Shown here one piece after another: positions 38,101 through 52,800 of a stretch of DNA of 64,000 nt. The notes below the pieces were generated by a model, which searched no databases, had not been told where the DNA came from, and saw only the letters and a program-made list of their open reading frames with translations. This DNA comes from Gorsachius magnificus (lineage: Eukaryota > Chordata > Aves > Pelecaniformes > Ardeidae), in assembly GCA_034008185.1 (NCBI GenBank), contig CM067081.1:108261265-108325264 (forward strand). The letters are read 5' to 3'. The translations under genes were made by a program, and so were the position numbers. Every line of letters begins with the position of its first letter. Positions within the stretch are counted from its first letter, which is position 1.

Positions 38101-41100
38101 TGTGGGTAGAAGTTGTAATTAATTAGATTAAACATGTTACATTTTCTGACATATTAACTGTTCCACTATTTATATTTAAATCTTTTTACAAACTTTGTCT
38201 TTGAATACAGGTCCTGGTCAATATTCAGTCCACTTAGGAAGAAAGGTGCACAGTATTACTTCTGGTAGTTCAGCTCTGTCACGTTTTCCCTTATGATGCT
38301 ACATCTGAATCTAACAGGCATTCTTCTTAGGATAAAAGTTTACATAGGTCTTCATCAGCACCAGATTTTTGTGTTTCAAACACTTTGCAGTTCAGCAAAA
38401 CTATTCCTGATGAATAAAGTTCAGCCCTTTCTAAAAAGTTTTTTTAGAAGAGCTATTATTATAAATAAAATATAATATTGACAGGGCATAATACTTACAA
38501 AATTAACAGATTTAATAACATAATTAACCAGTGTCTGTTTGAAAAAATTACAATTATAATAAATGACAAAAGTATTCTAGGGGAAACCTCTCTCAAACCA
38601 ATTATGTACATTTATATATGTCCAAGCATAATCAAGGAATAGAAGGAACATGGAACAATATTGGGTGAGATTGAAGGATACAGCAGAAATAGTGGTAAAA
38701 GCTGGTAGTAGAGCTTTAGCTTCCTTCACTTTGTTTCATCTCCCTCCTCTGTTTTCCAACCTCTGTTTGAGAAGAGGATTCAAATGGATACAAACATGTC
38801 CCTTATCAGAAATTCTTCTATAGTATTGAAGGGGCTTTGCCATACTGTGATAGGCAAGGTGTTTACTTTACCATGTCCTCCAAACAAATGATAGTCAATC
38901 CTATTTCCTCAGAGATAAAATTTTAAACAGAGGATTGGGAATGACAATTGTTTACATGTTGTAAACAATGATTCCTCAGAAACTACAACAGGGGAAGACT
39001 CAGGGAAATAAAAATAAAACCAACCCTAATAACATTATTGATACAATCATATATGAATAGCCAGTAAGCCCACAGCACTCAGGACACAATGGGTAAACCC
39101 TATAAAATCTCCTTCCTTCCAAATAAGAATCCCATTGTAAATTTGTAACATATAAACCAATGCTCATAGATCTGGTTTGCAGGTCCTCTACAAGCTTTTC
39201 CAATATTCAACTATGCCATCTTTAAAAAAAAAAAAAATTTCTTCCGACATGATTTATTTTTATTTCATCAACATCTATTCAGCAAAACCTGTCTTGATTA
39301 ATATCTGTAAATTCTACAACAACAATAGTAACTAACAGTAATAAGTAATTGTGGTAAAAGAAGGTGGCACATAATAGTCTATTATAGCTGGTTGTTCTCT
39401 TCAAATCTTCAGAGGGCATAAAATAATAATTCTGATATCATAATTACTTGTATTGTGTCAAATTTCTTAGGTATGTACTAAATACCTAGCCTAAAAAATG
39501 GACAAAATGGCATGGTATTATACTATAAAAGACAATGTAAGCTTTTTGTATCCTTAATAGCAAGCTATGTTAGATAAAACATATTCCTTATATTTCCATT
39601 CATGACAAATTTCTACTAACTCAGTGACCCCTTTCCTCATGGCTCACTTACTAGCTTATCCAAGACCTTCTGCAAGAAATTATTTCTTTATTCCATATGA
39701 TACTGTAGTATTAAATGTAGACCATGTATGTGTTATCAATAAAAAAATAAAAAAAGATTTTAAATTTTCTGTGAGGAAGTCAGTGGTGTAGCAGAGAGCT
39801 GACATGGTAGGGGATTGATGCGGAACCTGCAAAACCTGCAGGTATGCATTGTGCATCTGTCTGTGTGGATGCACATCCTTTAAACCTTTTTTTTTTGTTG
39901 TTGTTCTGCAAAATAGCAGTAATTTATATGTTAGAGCTGAACACTGTTGGCTGATTACTTTGTAATTGTATGGTGGTTTGCTACAAGATGCTTCTATGCC
40001 TGACTTATCATGTGTGCCTAAAAAAAGCTTTGAGCTCAGCATATACCAGGCAGGTGGACTTGTATTTTGCTGATAACAGAACATACAATTATTATAAATG
40101 TACTGCTACAGATGTAATTCATATTCGAACAAAATGGGTTGAAGATGTCCAAGTGGACTATCTCACAAATACAGATGGTAATGCTTGGCTTTCCAGAAAA
40201 ATTTTTCCCCTAAGGGGCAATTAACAAATACAGAAAATCCAAGAATCTGAATATGCACCAAAACTATTTAGTATTAGGAAACTTTGTTCTTATTCAAAAA
40301 CATCACCATCCCTGCAAAATGCCAATTATTCAGGTTAAATCTCATTCCGCATGAATGTGGGTTTTTTCATACAAAAAATGTTAGTATGGCCAAAAATTCA
40401 CTTTGCTGTGTGTGTTGTTAAGATCTTCCAAAAACCTAGTTAAAGGGACATCCTTACTGAGATTATTAGCAGAAAAACTGAGCACTGAAACATGGATTTA
40501 AAAATTGTTCAGGGATGTATTTTTCAAGGTAAAATGATCAAAATATCCATCATGAAAACTAAAAACAAATCCAAAAAGGTACACCATCAGGTGTTACATG
40601 GTTTAAATTAGTTGTGTTACCAAGCTGAATTCATTCTGGTTTCAAAACTACATGAGGTGCTCTTTCGCTGTGTTTTAGTTTCATGGGTATTTAAAGTAGC
40701 AAAACATTATCATCATGCCCCGTGTAAAATGGTGCTTTTTTATAAATCATTTGTATGTTTTACTGTAACAGTGTTATACCTTATCTGATGCTGTAAATTG
40801 TATTAGAATTCATGGTTTTATAAAACACAAAAGATGCAGCTGACCTGCATAGAAATATTCAGAAAACCCCAGGATTTAAAATAGATCTTTGCTAAAGCCC
40901 TTGGGCGCACATGAATATCCCACTGATACACAGATCTAGCTGGAAAACATGTGGAATTTACATCCTCATTTTTGTTTAAGAGGTGGTGTTGTAGGGCAGT
41001 AAAGGCAGTAGTAAAAAGTGGTGGCATTTTGTTATGAGGGTTGATTCTAGCAGGGGAAACCAGTGCTGCTCTTTGTCTTTGAATTCGGCTTGCTGCTGTG

Positions 41101-42825
41101 TGGCACATAAGGAGGTATGAGCTGAGAAAGCCCCTAATGTACCTCAAGACAGAAGGCTAGTTTCAAAACGCAGAGAGCAGCAGAAGCAACTACCTGCCTA
41201 GTATGAGAGCAGCTGAGTTCATTAGGAGTTCACGGCATAAAATAGCAACAAATTAAAATAAATTCTAATTGTCTTTACATGGGAGAGCAAAAGTCTGTCC
41301 TAAACTTTCTATGCATCAGAAGTGGCAATGGATAGGGCACAATATGAGCTGCTGTTATTAGAGGAATTAATTTTTTCGTTTTCCGGTTTTAAAACCTTAA
41401 AATTAATTTAAAGCCTTTTTAAAAAAAAATGTTTAGAAAAACCTGCTCCTGAAAAGTATCCATACTTAAATGTGGCATCTGCTTTTATATCTAAAAACAT
41501 TAATTGCTTTTTATTGTTTATTTTAGATGTAGAATGTTCTCAAAAAAATATCTGGGTATTCAGCAAATTGGCAGAATAGGCAAAATAATTTTTTTGCTTG
41601 TTCTGATAGATTTATAAAATGAGTGATGAACTTGGCAGCTGAGTTGCAGCAAGTGCCGGTTTTCAGACACTATCACATGTGATAGGACAATGAGGAAGAA
41701 GTGAGGATAAAGGTAGAGTTACATAAGTAATATGAGGATAAAGAGCTGATGATATTGAAGCTGGAAAGAAACAAGGTGCCACCCAATGTTGGTAAGTTAA
41801 GCTCTTTAATGCCCTTCTCTCCCATGCCAGTTCCACCTTTTTTACAACATTGGTCCAAACAGACACCAACTCACATGAACATTTGAAGCCTTCTCCCTTC
41901 CAAAGGCCTTATTTTCCATTAGGGGCAGTTTTGCAAAGGGAGCCTCCTGACACCTAAGCTAACTCCTCTATTAAAAAGGAAGGACAGGCAATGTCTTTTG
42001 AAATCTCATTGAAAAATTTGTCTTTGGGAATACATATCAAAGTACTTTTTTTCTGCTACATGATCTTCCTGACTACCTCATGATTAAGGTAGGACAAACA
42101 GATGTTCTAAATGATTTTAAAATCAAAAGTCTACATAGTAAGTGACAGAAGATAGTAAATCTTATGTTCTGATTGCCTGTGTTCCCAGTCTTGCTTCTTC
42201 CTAAGAACATTACAAGCAGTCTGATGAGTAGTAGAGGAAATACATGGGATTTGCTTGGCAGAGTTTTTTGCATTCATGGAGTACATTGTGTACAACATAT
42301 TCAAATATATGATGAGAAGTTATTGTACTAAATATCATGTAATTCTTTACAAAGAAGCATGTAATAGTTGATTAAAGGAATAGATGTTATCTATATACTT
42401 TTGGTAAGCCAAAGTCAACCATACAAATTCATTTTGCAGTCCAGGGCTCTTACAGCTGTTGTGAGACAGCTGTATCAGAACATTTTGGAATATTTGTGTA
42501 ATATCCAAGGATGTGGACATACCTGAGTAAAATGTATCCTTTCTTGTATGTCATGATTCATATGTCACCAGACTTCTCTTTCACTATCCCACATCAAAAC
42601 TCTGTGAATATATATAACATTCTTTTCATTATGAATCTTTTCTATATAAAGATTGCAGCCAAAGTGAAACAGTGAATATTCTTAAACATGCTATATAGCT
42701 TATCACTTAACACAACTGAGTTCCCTATCTTCAGAGTTCATTGTAGCTATCTTAGATTTAAAGCAAATATTCCTGGTGGTTTCTGTGCATTTAATTACAA
42801 TATTTAATACTTAACATTTGAGGGT
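35191..42825. other. Long AT-rich unique-looking stretch
   Basis: In 7.6 kb I recognise no repeat family, RNA or gene. Local features are a T run at about 35311-35324, a G8 run near 37603-37610 and A/T homopolymers at 39222-39236 and 39888-39896. Open frames at 36063, 39000 (with a hydrophobic end), 39680 and 40818 lack domains or splice context that I can defend. Confidence 0.6.
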
Positions 42826-43158
42826 ACAAATATCTTAAGGGCAGAAATCACGAGGACAGAACCAGTCTCTTTGCAGTGGTGTCCAGAGACAGGACAAGGG
42901 GCAATGGATACAAACTGAAACATAAGAGGTTTCAGTTGAACATGAGGAGGAACTTCTTTACTCTGAGGGTGACGGAGCACTGGAACAGGCTGCCCAGGGG
43001 GGTTGTGGAGTCTCCTTCTCTGGAGATATTCAAAGCCCGCCTGGATGAAGTCCTGTGTAACATGCTCTAGGAGAACCTGCTTTAGCAGGAGGGTTGGACT
43101 AGATGATCTCCCGAGGTCCCTTCTAATCCTTGCCAATCTGTGATTCTGTGATTCTGTG
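42826..43158 (+). mobile_element. CR1 LINE 3' end, heavily 5'-truncated
   Basis: This 333-bp CR1 begins at the codons for KYLKG and covers the last ORF2 segment: [39 protein letters not shown] and a normal stop after LCNML (43068-43070). The 3' UTR (GTTGGACTAGATGATCTCCC) and the ATTCTGTG tail (43141-43158) follow. It is nearly identical in layout to the 3' end of the copy at 54057, so both look like the same subfamily. The open frame across the whole coding part suggests limited decay. Confidence 0.95.
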
Positions 43159-46100
43159 TGAAGATGATGCACATCAAGACTTATGTACAAATTGAAAAAA
43201 GGCTGGGATAATATTCTGACAACTTCTAGGGAGAAAAATGTGCAAATTTCAGTTATGCTCAGTGCTCATCTTTAAAAAAGCATAACAATGTATTAAAATT
43301 GTAAAAGTTAAAATTCAAAAAAAGCTTATATAGTTGGTCTGGTAACTGCTTTCTCATAGAAGAGTGGAAGTATGGAACCCATGTGACCTATTGCCACAGA
43401 ACCATGTCTTTGCTGAGAATGACGCAAAGTCAAAGACACTGCGAAAGAGAAGCCTTCAGTGGATTATTTGAAACCTTAGAGGACCAGAATACAGCAGAGA
43501 AGTCCTGTTCATATTTTGGCCCAAAGTAATTATGGGAAGAGGAATGTTGGTTTGATCATTACAGGGATAAAGTTTGAGGTAAACTGAGGCATTTTTGACC
43601 ACAGTCAGACATCTGTACACTCTCAAGTTCACACAGCAGCTGAGAGGGCTACCAAAATGCAAGAGTCAGGTTAAACTATTAGGAATAAATATATAGACAG
43701 AAGATTGAAACTCCTTATTAGTTTGATGGAAAAAAAACAGTATAATTATACATATTTGTATGAAAACAAGCTATACAAGTCTGAATTAAAATAATTTTTA
43801 AATAGTTGAACTAAGACAAATACATGGCCTCCAAGATATCAAATGATCAAAGGCAGCTTCTGATGTTTCATAAAATACTACTGTAACAGTACCTAATAAA
43901 AATTGCATTCTTTCATCCTCTTGACTTGTTTTTTGTGGTTTTTTTAAGAAAAATCAAAACACACAATCTTGTCTCTCATTATAAGCTTTCTGCAATATTT
44001 TATTTATTTATTACAACAGGTTTTCTGAGTTTGTATGTAAATCATATCTTACATTAAAGTAGAGAAATTTTCTGGAAAGTATATTGGCTTTCTTAACAGA
44101 TAATCTTTCTTTCGAAAAGCAAACTATTACTTTCTAGTATTATGATTTTCTCAACAGAATACATACTTTAATCATTTCAATTCAGTCACATTTGAAAATC
44201 TTTATTTCTCCTGCTGATGCTTTTCAGGGATCTTTTACTAGCTGAATAGTTCCAACAGGTGTTCTCTCAGGTTTAGGATATTTATTCAATGTCTCACTGC
44301 TTCAATAAGAAGTTAGAGCTTTGATAATTGCCCCACATGAAAGACCAGTCTTTTATGTAGTACCATATGCATGCATGTTTTTTCTTCCAGAATACTTACC
44401 TGTAAGCAACAGGAAACATTTTAATGATGCATTTATAAAATCATGAAGTTGATTTGTAGGAATGTTACAAATCTGTAATTGATTTTAATGGAAGGTATGA
44501 TATGCCTTCTGTAATTCAGACAGTGTTTTTATAGTCTTTTAGTGTTTGGTGGTTTTTTTCCAAATGTCAGTATACACTAAATTTTCCGTTTCATATTTTT
44601 TCTCAAGTATTAATACAGTGTTAAACATACCCTGAGTCAATTAGTGGCAGATTTAAGATAAAATTTTATACATCTGAAGAAAAGTGGAGGTACCTCCCTA
44701 GCGTCAGAAAAATGTTTGCAAGGATAAAGTAGCTATTGTTTCATAAAGACCTATGGGATTTAGGTACCTAGATGCACTGTATATTTTTTCCTCCAGATTT
44801 AACTGGGAAAATATTAACTTTGGTTCCAGATAATTCTTCCACTGAGTACATTTTAAGATCTTTATAAAACAATGTGTATTATCACATAGTACTTGTATTA
44901 AAAAAGTAGCGTTCTTTCTTAATGGAAATGTTAATGGTACTAGCTAATTTAAAGGTATGAAATATTACAGGTTTTAAAATAGTGTCAGTAATAAGTATTG
45001 CATATTGTTCCTTAAACTAAAGGAAGGGTCAACATCTTGAAATATGACATTCAGAAGATGACTCTTCTTCTGACAGAGAGGAGGGTAAGATGCAGCAGCT
45101 TATTCAAAGGATCCTTTTATTCATAGGCTAAATCAAGAACACCAATCTTTTCAACTTTTTGTCAGTGACGAAAAGAATTTGGTTCCTGGGTCTCATGTCC
45201 TATGTTCATTTATGTTTTCCCATGTTCTTGAAGCACTAGATTTACTTCCCATGTCTATTATATTAACTATGAGCATTATCTCAGACATCAGAAGGAAGCA
45301 GAAGAGTTACTGCACGTGGACATGAGAATACTACAAACAGAACAATTTATCTGACCTGCCATTTATTTCTCAAAAGCCTTGGGAAAGGAAGAAAGCTACA
45401 AGAGGTTATCAGGCTGGGTACATTGCCCTAGCAGGTATCATTCAACCTTTAGGTCTTCTGTTGACCATATCTAATCTAACTAGAGCCTTTTTGTTATGCT
45501 CTCAGTCCTCATCAGCCATAAGAGCAAAATGGGTTTATGGTTCAGTGCAGTTACAACTTTTAACTGCAACAGCAAATCTGATTACAAACAACAACACTAT
45601 GAAAGTAGTTAGCGATACTAAGGACACCCTGGAAACTACTGATATGAAATTAAAGCCTCAAATTATAGATGTCAAAGTTCGCTTTAATTAAAGCTGCCCA
45701 AGTAATTCCAGCTAACAAATAATAATAATTTAAAAAAAATCCTAATCACACATATGTACTCCTGTACACGTACAGACACAAAGGAATAAAGGAAAGGTTT
45801 TCTTTGTCTTTTTATTGACACTTTGCCATAATATAATACCTGAATCTCTCTAGGCTATAGTCACACTCCTTAAGTCAATACACTGTGGTATAGAAGAGTT
45901 TGATAAAATTCTATAGCTGCACAACTTCTTAAGGAAGCAAGACTGTGTTTAGCAGGAAACATTTACCGAGTAAAGTAAATGCTTACCATTCATTAAATCT
46001 TACAATTTTTTTATGCCTTATTTAAACAGTGGAACAAGGGATTTGGATTGTCTCTTTCACCCACCCCCCTTTTTTTTTGTGCTGAAACAAGACAGTCTGT

Positions 46101-49100
46101 TCGAAGCTCATTTCATCTTGTGTGTAGGTACAGATAAATAGATTTCTGAGTACATGTCAACATTTAAGATTTGACGAGCTCTGGGTAGAAGGAAACAAAA
46201 ACCTTCCTCTCCTACTCAAATAGGATAACTGTTTATGTAATTTTTTTCATGAAGGAATGGAGTGGTATCATTCTTGTCCTATCATAGCCTGAGACTGATT
46301 GCAAAGTATACATAATTGGTTGTTGTTCCGTGTTTTGTTTAGTATTTTTTTGTGTATCCATAATTTATTAGCAAGAGCTTTTCATAATTTAATAGTGTGA
46401 TTATTAATTGAATTGATTAAACATATTTAATTCTTCTGTTTACTTTCTATTTAATTCATAACATTTGAAACATGCCCAATACAATTATTTCTGCAAAAAT
46501 TAAAAAAACACCAGGGAATTAAAATTATTTATGTTCAAGGACTTGTCATTATGGATAATAAAAAAACCTATATGATAGTCCACTTTATGGATGGAATTGG
46601 ATTTAGATGGAATAGATTTAAGACTGAAACTTATCTTCTAAAAAGAACAACCGAAAGAACAGGTCTGTGAAAGAAAGATGATATGAAAAAATCTAGTTTG
46701 AAGTGAAGTTTAGGAAAAAAAATACCAAAAATGAGAAACTGTTACTTCAAGGAAAAATCAGTTCAATATCTAATTTACGATGATTTTGAGAAAATGGTAA
46801 GAAAAAGTAAGTATAAGCATGAAAAAGAAAGAAAACAGAGAAGAACATACTGTTTAATATACAAGGGAAAAGGAAAAAAATTGCTCTAAATAAAATAATA
46901 AAATTGGAAAAGCTGATTTTTCAGGACAGGGCAATTAGATTGGAAGAAGTCTTGAATATGTAAATGAACAAATGGAACTCTTATTTAAAATAAGACTATT
47001 ACTACAGCTTGTGTTGATATTTGGACTGTGAACTCAACTGTTAGGTCATAAATATACCTTAAAATGTTTGGGTATTTTGTCCCAGTAAAGACAAAGGTAT
47101 ATAAGTAGAATCACTGCTGCATTGTGCATCTGTAGGTTGGTCACAGTGAAATTTTGCCATGACAACTCTGGGTATATTTATTGGTCATAGAAATGCTAAA
47201 TATATCTATACAAATTCTTTTTATAGCATATATTGGAATGAACTGGTACAAAACGATTTTCCCATAAAGAAATGGTTCTCAACACAAATTCTATAATCAC
47301 AATCAACCTAAAATTTGCAGTCACAGAGACATATATTACTTGATGTTACCATTGGGTTTTTTTAGCTAAGAATGAGCTGAAAGCCACAGAAGTTTGTTGT
47401 GGTGTTCTAAGTTTTATATTGTGGTTTAATTAACTTCTGAAAAATTGATTTTGGGTTGTGTCTTGTAATTACAAATCATTGTTATGTGTCTTTTTTCCAG
47501 TCACCACAAGAGGACCTAAATTATTGAAGAAGCAGAATTTGAGGTAGCTATGATTAAACTATGCACAAATGAAAAATAAACCCTATAATCAATAGCATTA
47601 GCTACTGGATACATACTCTTAAAAATTTTCAAATCAACTTTTCCTCTCTTTAGATGTTCTTCATACTCCTACTTTGCCTAAGAGCTCCCACAGAGAATTA
47701 TGCACCTGTTATTCAGCACATTTCCAATCATATCACATTGAAAACAAAAGAACAGCAGATTGCACAATGTCAGAGCTAACAGAAGGGTTGAAATGAAACA
47801 CAGTGACAGAGACTTAGAAGCAACAAAGTGAATTAAATCCACATGAAAGAATAACCCTTTAAAAAGCTACAGTACATTTTCAAAGATTTAGAAGAGTACA
47901 GTATATGTCTCTAAATGAGGTACCTAAAAATAATAAAGTAGTTAGTTCCAAGTGGAACCAAAATAAACCACAGAAATCTCAGCTGTAAAGTAAATATTAA
48001 AAAATCCCCACACCTTGTGAAGACTAGTCTTCAGTCAAATCCAAGCTATGAAATGACCAAAAATAAATACTGTCAATAGATTTTTTTAATATAGCAGGAA
48101 AAGAATTCATAAAAATTATCTGCAGATTTATTAATCACCTCAGTCATTTTAAATTGTGGTTGTGATTAAAATTCAACCATCATTGCAAATGTTAAGAGGA
48201 ATTTTATCTTCATTTTAGATATGGCATTCTGTAAGACTCCTTATACATAGAAGAACATGCCCAAAATTTTCTTATAATAACCAAGTTTTGTTTATTTCCA
48301 ATTTGATATTTGTAATGCAGAGCTCATTTTTCAGTGCTAGAAGAGAGTTATACACATTGCTTCACAGGCCGTTGAATATTTTACTGTGTTCCTCAATACC
48401 TTTTCCCAAAGAACAGCAGTTAGTCTTTGTGACAGGCAGGCTGATTGGGACTGAAATAATTTGGAAAGACTGTACTGGGATGTCCACTGAATTAGTATAT
48501 ATCTACAAAGACATCAATAAGGAGGTGATAATATTTGTCACCTTTCTCTGCATTTGCTGATGTTTCTGCTCTAGTATCACAGTTACGAGGCTCCTCTTAC
48601 ACATCTACACACTCCTGAGAAAATATCTACAGTCATCTTAAATTAGGACTTAATACTTAACTTGAGCTCAGACTACCTTCTCCTACTTGATTCTGCAAAT
48701 AATCCCTAACTGGATCCTTGCTGTCAGTAGCATCAATGTGTAGGCTATTAATTTCCACAAGTCTATAAAACCTCTTTGCTCCATACAGGTCTAAATCCAA
48801 TGATACTGTGGTCCATTTTCATATCTTTTTTTTTTTTTTTTTTTTTCCCCCTTGGTCCAGAACTTAAAAGGAATTAATTTTTTTGACATAACATCTACCA
48901 TAATTTCCAAGAGTAGGAAATGTCTATGACCTCTCTAGCACACACAAGGTCTTACATATTACTTAATCTTCAGTATCAGCATCAAAAGAAAAAAAGATCA
49001 ATTTCATTCTGGTTACCAGGTGGTAACCAGGTTGTTCACTATAACAGTAATCTTCCCAAAAAAAGCAATGTTTAATTTAGCAAAGGCCAAGAGAAGAAAA

Positions 49101-49299
49101 AATGGAAAAAATGAGAGAATTTTTTCTCTATTTTCATTGCTTGACGGTTGTACCTGAAAAATTGTAATGGTTGTACTTATTTCCAGTGTTTCCCTTTCTG
49201 TGAAGATCCTTTTAGATATCTAAAGATCTTAAAAATAAACCAAAACAAACCCCTCACACCCTTTAAATAGCAGGAAAGAAAGCAGTGAGAAGAGGGTTT
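43159..49299. other. Long AT-rich unique-looking stretch
   Basis: No gene or repeat family is recognised in 6.1 kb. It contains a T21 run (48826-48846) followed by C5. Short frames at 45461-45691 and 48288-48560 have no domain. Confidence 0.6.
48826..48846. repeat. T21 homopolymer
   Basis: There are twenty-one T on the plus strand, followed by CCCCC. I see no recognisable element on either side. Confidence 0.88.
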
Positions 49300-49815
49300 C
49301 TAAAATTAGCAATTGCCAATATCAGAGCTAGAAGGGGTACACAGCCTCGGGAGCAGCAACAGCAGGGCTGCTTCATGAGCAAGGACAAGCTGGGAGCTCA
49401 GGACAACCTTAGCACAGGCAGGGCAGTGCCCCCTGACCAGGCACAGTCCCACAGCACCTGAGCAGGGTGGGCAGAGCAGGTTCCATAACAACAACAGGCT
49501 CTGTCAACTGTCTGTTGACCATCAGCCAAATACAAGACCTTGCATCAGACAAAAGGACAATCCGGAACAGCCAGCAAAGAGGACCAGGCAAGGAAGGAAC
49601 AATGCTGAACACAGGCTACCTACAACACAGCTCAGAGCAGGACTGGGTACATGAGTCTGAGCTGAGAAGGGGTGACTGGGCTGTGATCAGAGGGTGTGGG
49701 CAGATGTCCCAGAGGCTGTCCAGAGTCATTGAAATCTGCTGCTGCACTCAGGGTTCTGACAGCATGCCTCCAGCTGTCAGTACTACTTCTTTTTTTTTTT
49801 TTAAAAAAAAAAAAA
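49300..49815. other. Unidentified GC-rich island ending in T13A13
   Basis: Base composition changes sharply inside AT-rich DNA. From about 49320 to 49780 the sequence is rich in CAG, GCAG and GGGC words. It then ends in 13 T and 13 A (49790-49815). The left edge is near TAGCAATTGCC. Frames on both strands (117 codons plus, 62-67 minus) have no domain, and each relies on the homopolymer or on word repeats. This may be a copy of a dispersed repeat, perhaps a LINE 5' region in either strand, but I could not match it to the CR1 parts here. No target duplication is apparent. Confidence 0.45.
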
Positions 49816-52800
49816 GTTAACATTTGTGAAGGAGAAATACCTATTACAGATTAGAATGACTTGAATGTCCACCAAGGCTAGTGACAACAGCAGTTGTCAA
49901 GGGAAGTGTGTATTAGTGCAAGCACAAGTGCTCCAGCTTTGAGGGAGCCCAAGATTTCATAAACTGAATGTGGTTTGTACTTAGAGCAGTCAATGGATTG
50001 CTCTTTCATTTATTTATTTAGCCTTCCTTTGGAATCCCTGTAAACTTTAGTATCCATAACATCCCATGGTAATGAATTACAAAGATTATTTATATGTTCC
50101 CAGGGAATTCAGCTATATTTGTTAAACCTGGTTCCTGCTCTACAGAAAGGGTCAATGTCCCTTCCTCATTAGCGAGTACTGGGACTCTGGAGCAACATAA
50201 CAGGTGCTGAGCATGACATTCAAATGATATATGTATCCTGAGGTTTTACTTCAGTCCATCTCTAGTCTGGGTCCACAGAATGAATTTCATTATAAACTGG
50301 AGCACATAGATGGGCTTCTACAGCACATCTTTCAGTTTACTTTCACCTGACAGAAATGCAGTTTGCATGTGATTGAAAATAAAGCTTTAAGGGGACACAA
50401 TCAAACAAGTACACTCCTATTTCAATCAAAAACACTAATGCAGCCACACCCACTGAGAAATGCATTTATCTGCTGTAAGAATGTCATGATACTATAGACT
50501 TCTAAAATATCCCTCTATCCTACTCCCTACTCCTGGCTTGCTTACTCATTGTAAAGCACATATTCCAAACGTGTTCATCCTTCTTGCCCTTGCCTGAACC
50601 TTCTCAGTTATACTATATCCAGGAAATTGCAAAAAGCATTAAAGATGTAATAAGCAAATCAGAGATTTCTCTTCAGGAAGAGGGAAACCATATAATTACA
50701 CCTTGAATACCCTCCCAATATTCAGTATGTCAGGGGTTTCTTGCACCAAAAGTACAAAAGTACAATATTTCTTTATTGCTTACTTTATACCAGGAAGAAT
50801 GAAGAAAAGATTTTCAGCACTAAATGACTATAAGAACTGATCATATAATTTTTAAGATATCTGCTGTCCTTGTAAAGTTAATTCTCTGCAGTAAATTCTG
50901 GACTATTTTGAATTTATTACCAAAACACACATAATCATTGTTGACCATGCCTGCTAATACGTTACTTCTAGAATTCCTTTTATATCATTGCTGAAAAGTC
51001 TATAAAATTTTTTAAGAAGTTCAGTTTATATGTTCTTTCATTAATAACTCGAACATGTTTTGTTCTGAAAAATTATCTACAGCCTCCTCTACATGAGGAA
51101 AATTTCTGTGGATTTCTTCCTTATCTTTTACATTTTCCAGATATATTTGCAGAAAACTGCATATGTGCTTATATAATGCCCAAGAGAACAAATGAACAAT
51201 TTGCAGCTATATTATCTTTAAACTGAAAAATAAGTTAAACTGAATTTGCATCAGAAATTTTGTTCAGCCTGTGTGTCAATGCTATTTTATTTTCGTCATC
51301 AGTGAACAGAATGAATTCTTTGCAGAAACAGCTAATCAAACAAATAAAACAAATCACTGACTACGTCAGAAAACATACTGTTTAAAATAGGATAGTTAAA
51401 TAACAGCTTCTGATATGTGGAGATTAAAATTTCTTTTGTTTGTTTGTTCTTTGTTAAAGCACAGTCTGTAATCATTGCTACAGTGCACAAATATAATTTC
51501 TTTGGCATCTAGTCATTAGCACTGGTAAGAACTAATTGGATATTAAGCCAATGTTCACGACAGTGGAGCTGCTACAGATTTACAGAACACATATGCACAA
51601 TTATTTAAGAATTCAATGTGCTCTACTGTCTTAAAATAATAATTTATTCCTCCTTTTCCAATTTTTGCCTAACAAGTGTTGTAAATTAAAATAAGACACA
51701 AATAAATAAAAAAAAAAAAAGAAATACAGTAAGTAGTTCATGGTCTTGATTCAATTTGTACTGAAGTAGTGTTAAAACAATATCAGCTAAACAAACCCTG
51801 TTTAATGAAATGTGATTTTTGGTAATGACCAGAAAAGAACATGCAGAACTCTTATAGGAAAAATGGTAGCAATTTAGAAAAATCATAGAATGCTGCTCTT
51901 CAAGCCTATTTTCTAATTCCACAAGTAACTTTAAGGCCTGTACAAGGAATTTGGGTCTTTTCTAGCTCTTCATTCTCTAACTCTTAGACTGACTGTAGAT
52001 TTTTCTTGTTTCTCAACTTCTTTCAGTAGCTAATTATGTATACAAAGAACAACAGTTGTGTTAACTACTCTGCTTTAGGAAACTCAAGCCTCCAACAACT
52101 CAAATAGGGCTCTACATATCAACTTGCTAACTCTTCTGTTGTTTTTTCTTGGGCTGTAATAGTGTTTTTCTCATTGTAATCAAGAAGATTTTCTTGCCTA
52201 AACTGTAATGTTGTCATGAGGTACTGCAGTTTCAGCTAATCTACTTTTCTAGGGGAAAATTATTTTATCAAACAGGGAGACAAAAAAGTTGCATTTGATC
52301 TCATTATCTTCTGTTTCAGAGGTTGAAAAAATGAGGTGGAGACTGATTAGTGGTTCTGACTTAAAAACATAATAAAATATGACAGAACTGAGGGTATAAT
52401 TTATTATGCAGTCATGCACAATAACCACAAAAAAAAAAATTGTGGTTGCAGGTTTGAGGTTCTTCCAGTTATCTTTTTATTAAAAAAAAAAAAAACCAAA
52501 CCCAAAAAACAAAACCCCCATGTATGTGTATTGGGAAAAAAAATTGAGTAAAAATTTTAATTCATAGAGTTTTAAATTGTTCTTTCTTATAACTTAAACA
52601 TCTGTTGCAGCAGATGAAGTAGCATTTATTTATATGCAACTAGAGGTTTGAAGTACAATTTGTACTTTGTAAAGCTCAGGAGAAAGACCTATAAGAGTTT
52701 TTCACATGAAAGCTCCCTATAGAAATCTAAGACTTGAATGAAACAAAATATACCAGGATTTTTGATTACACTGTGTAAAATACTTCAGAGTACAATGTTA

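Noticed and set aside
39000..39203. 67-codon minus-strand frame with hydrophobic C-terminus
   Set aside because: It is short and isolated, with AT-rich codons like the background and no family resemblance.
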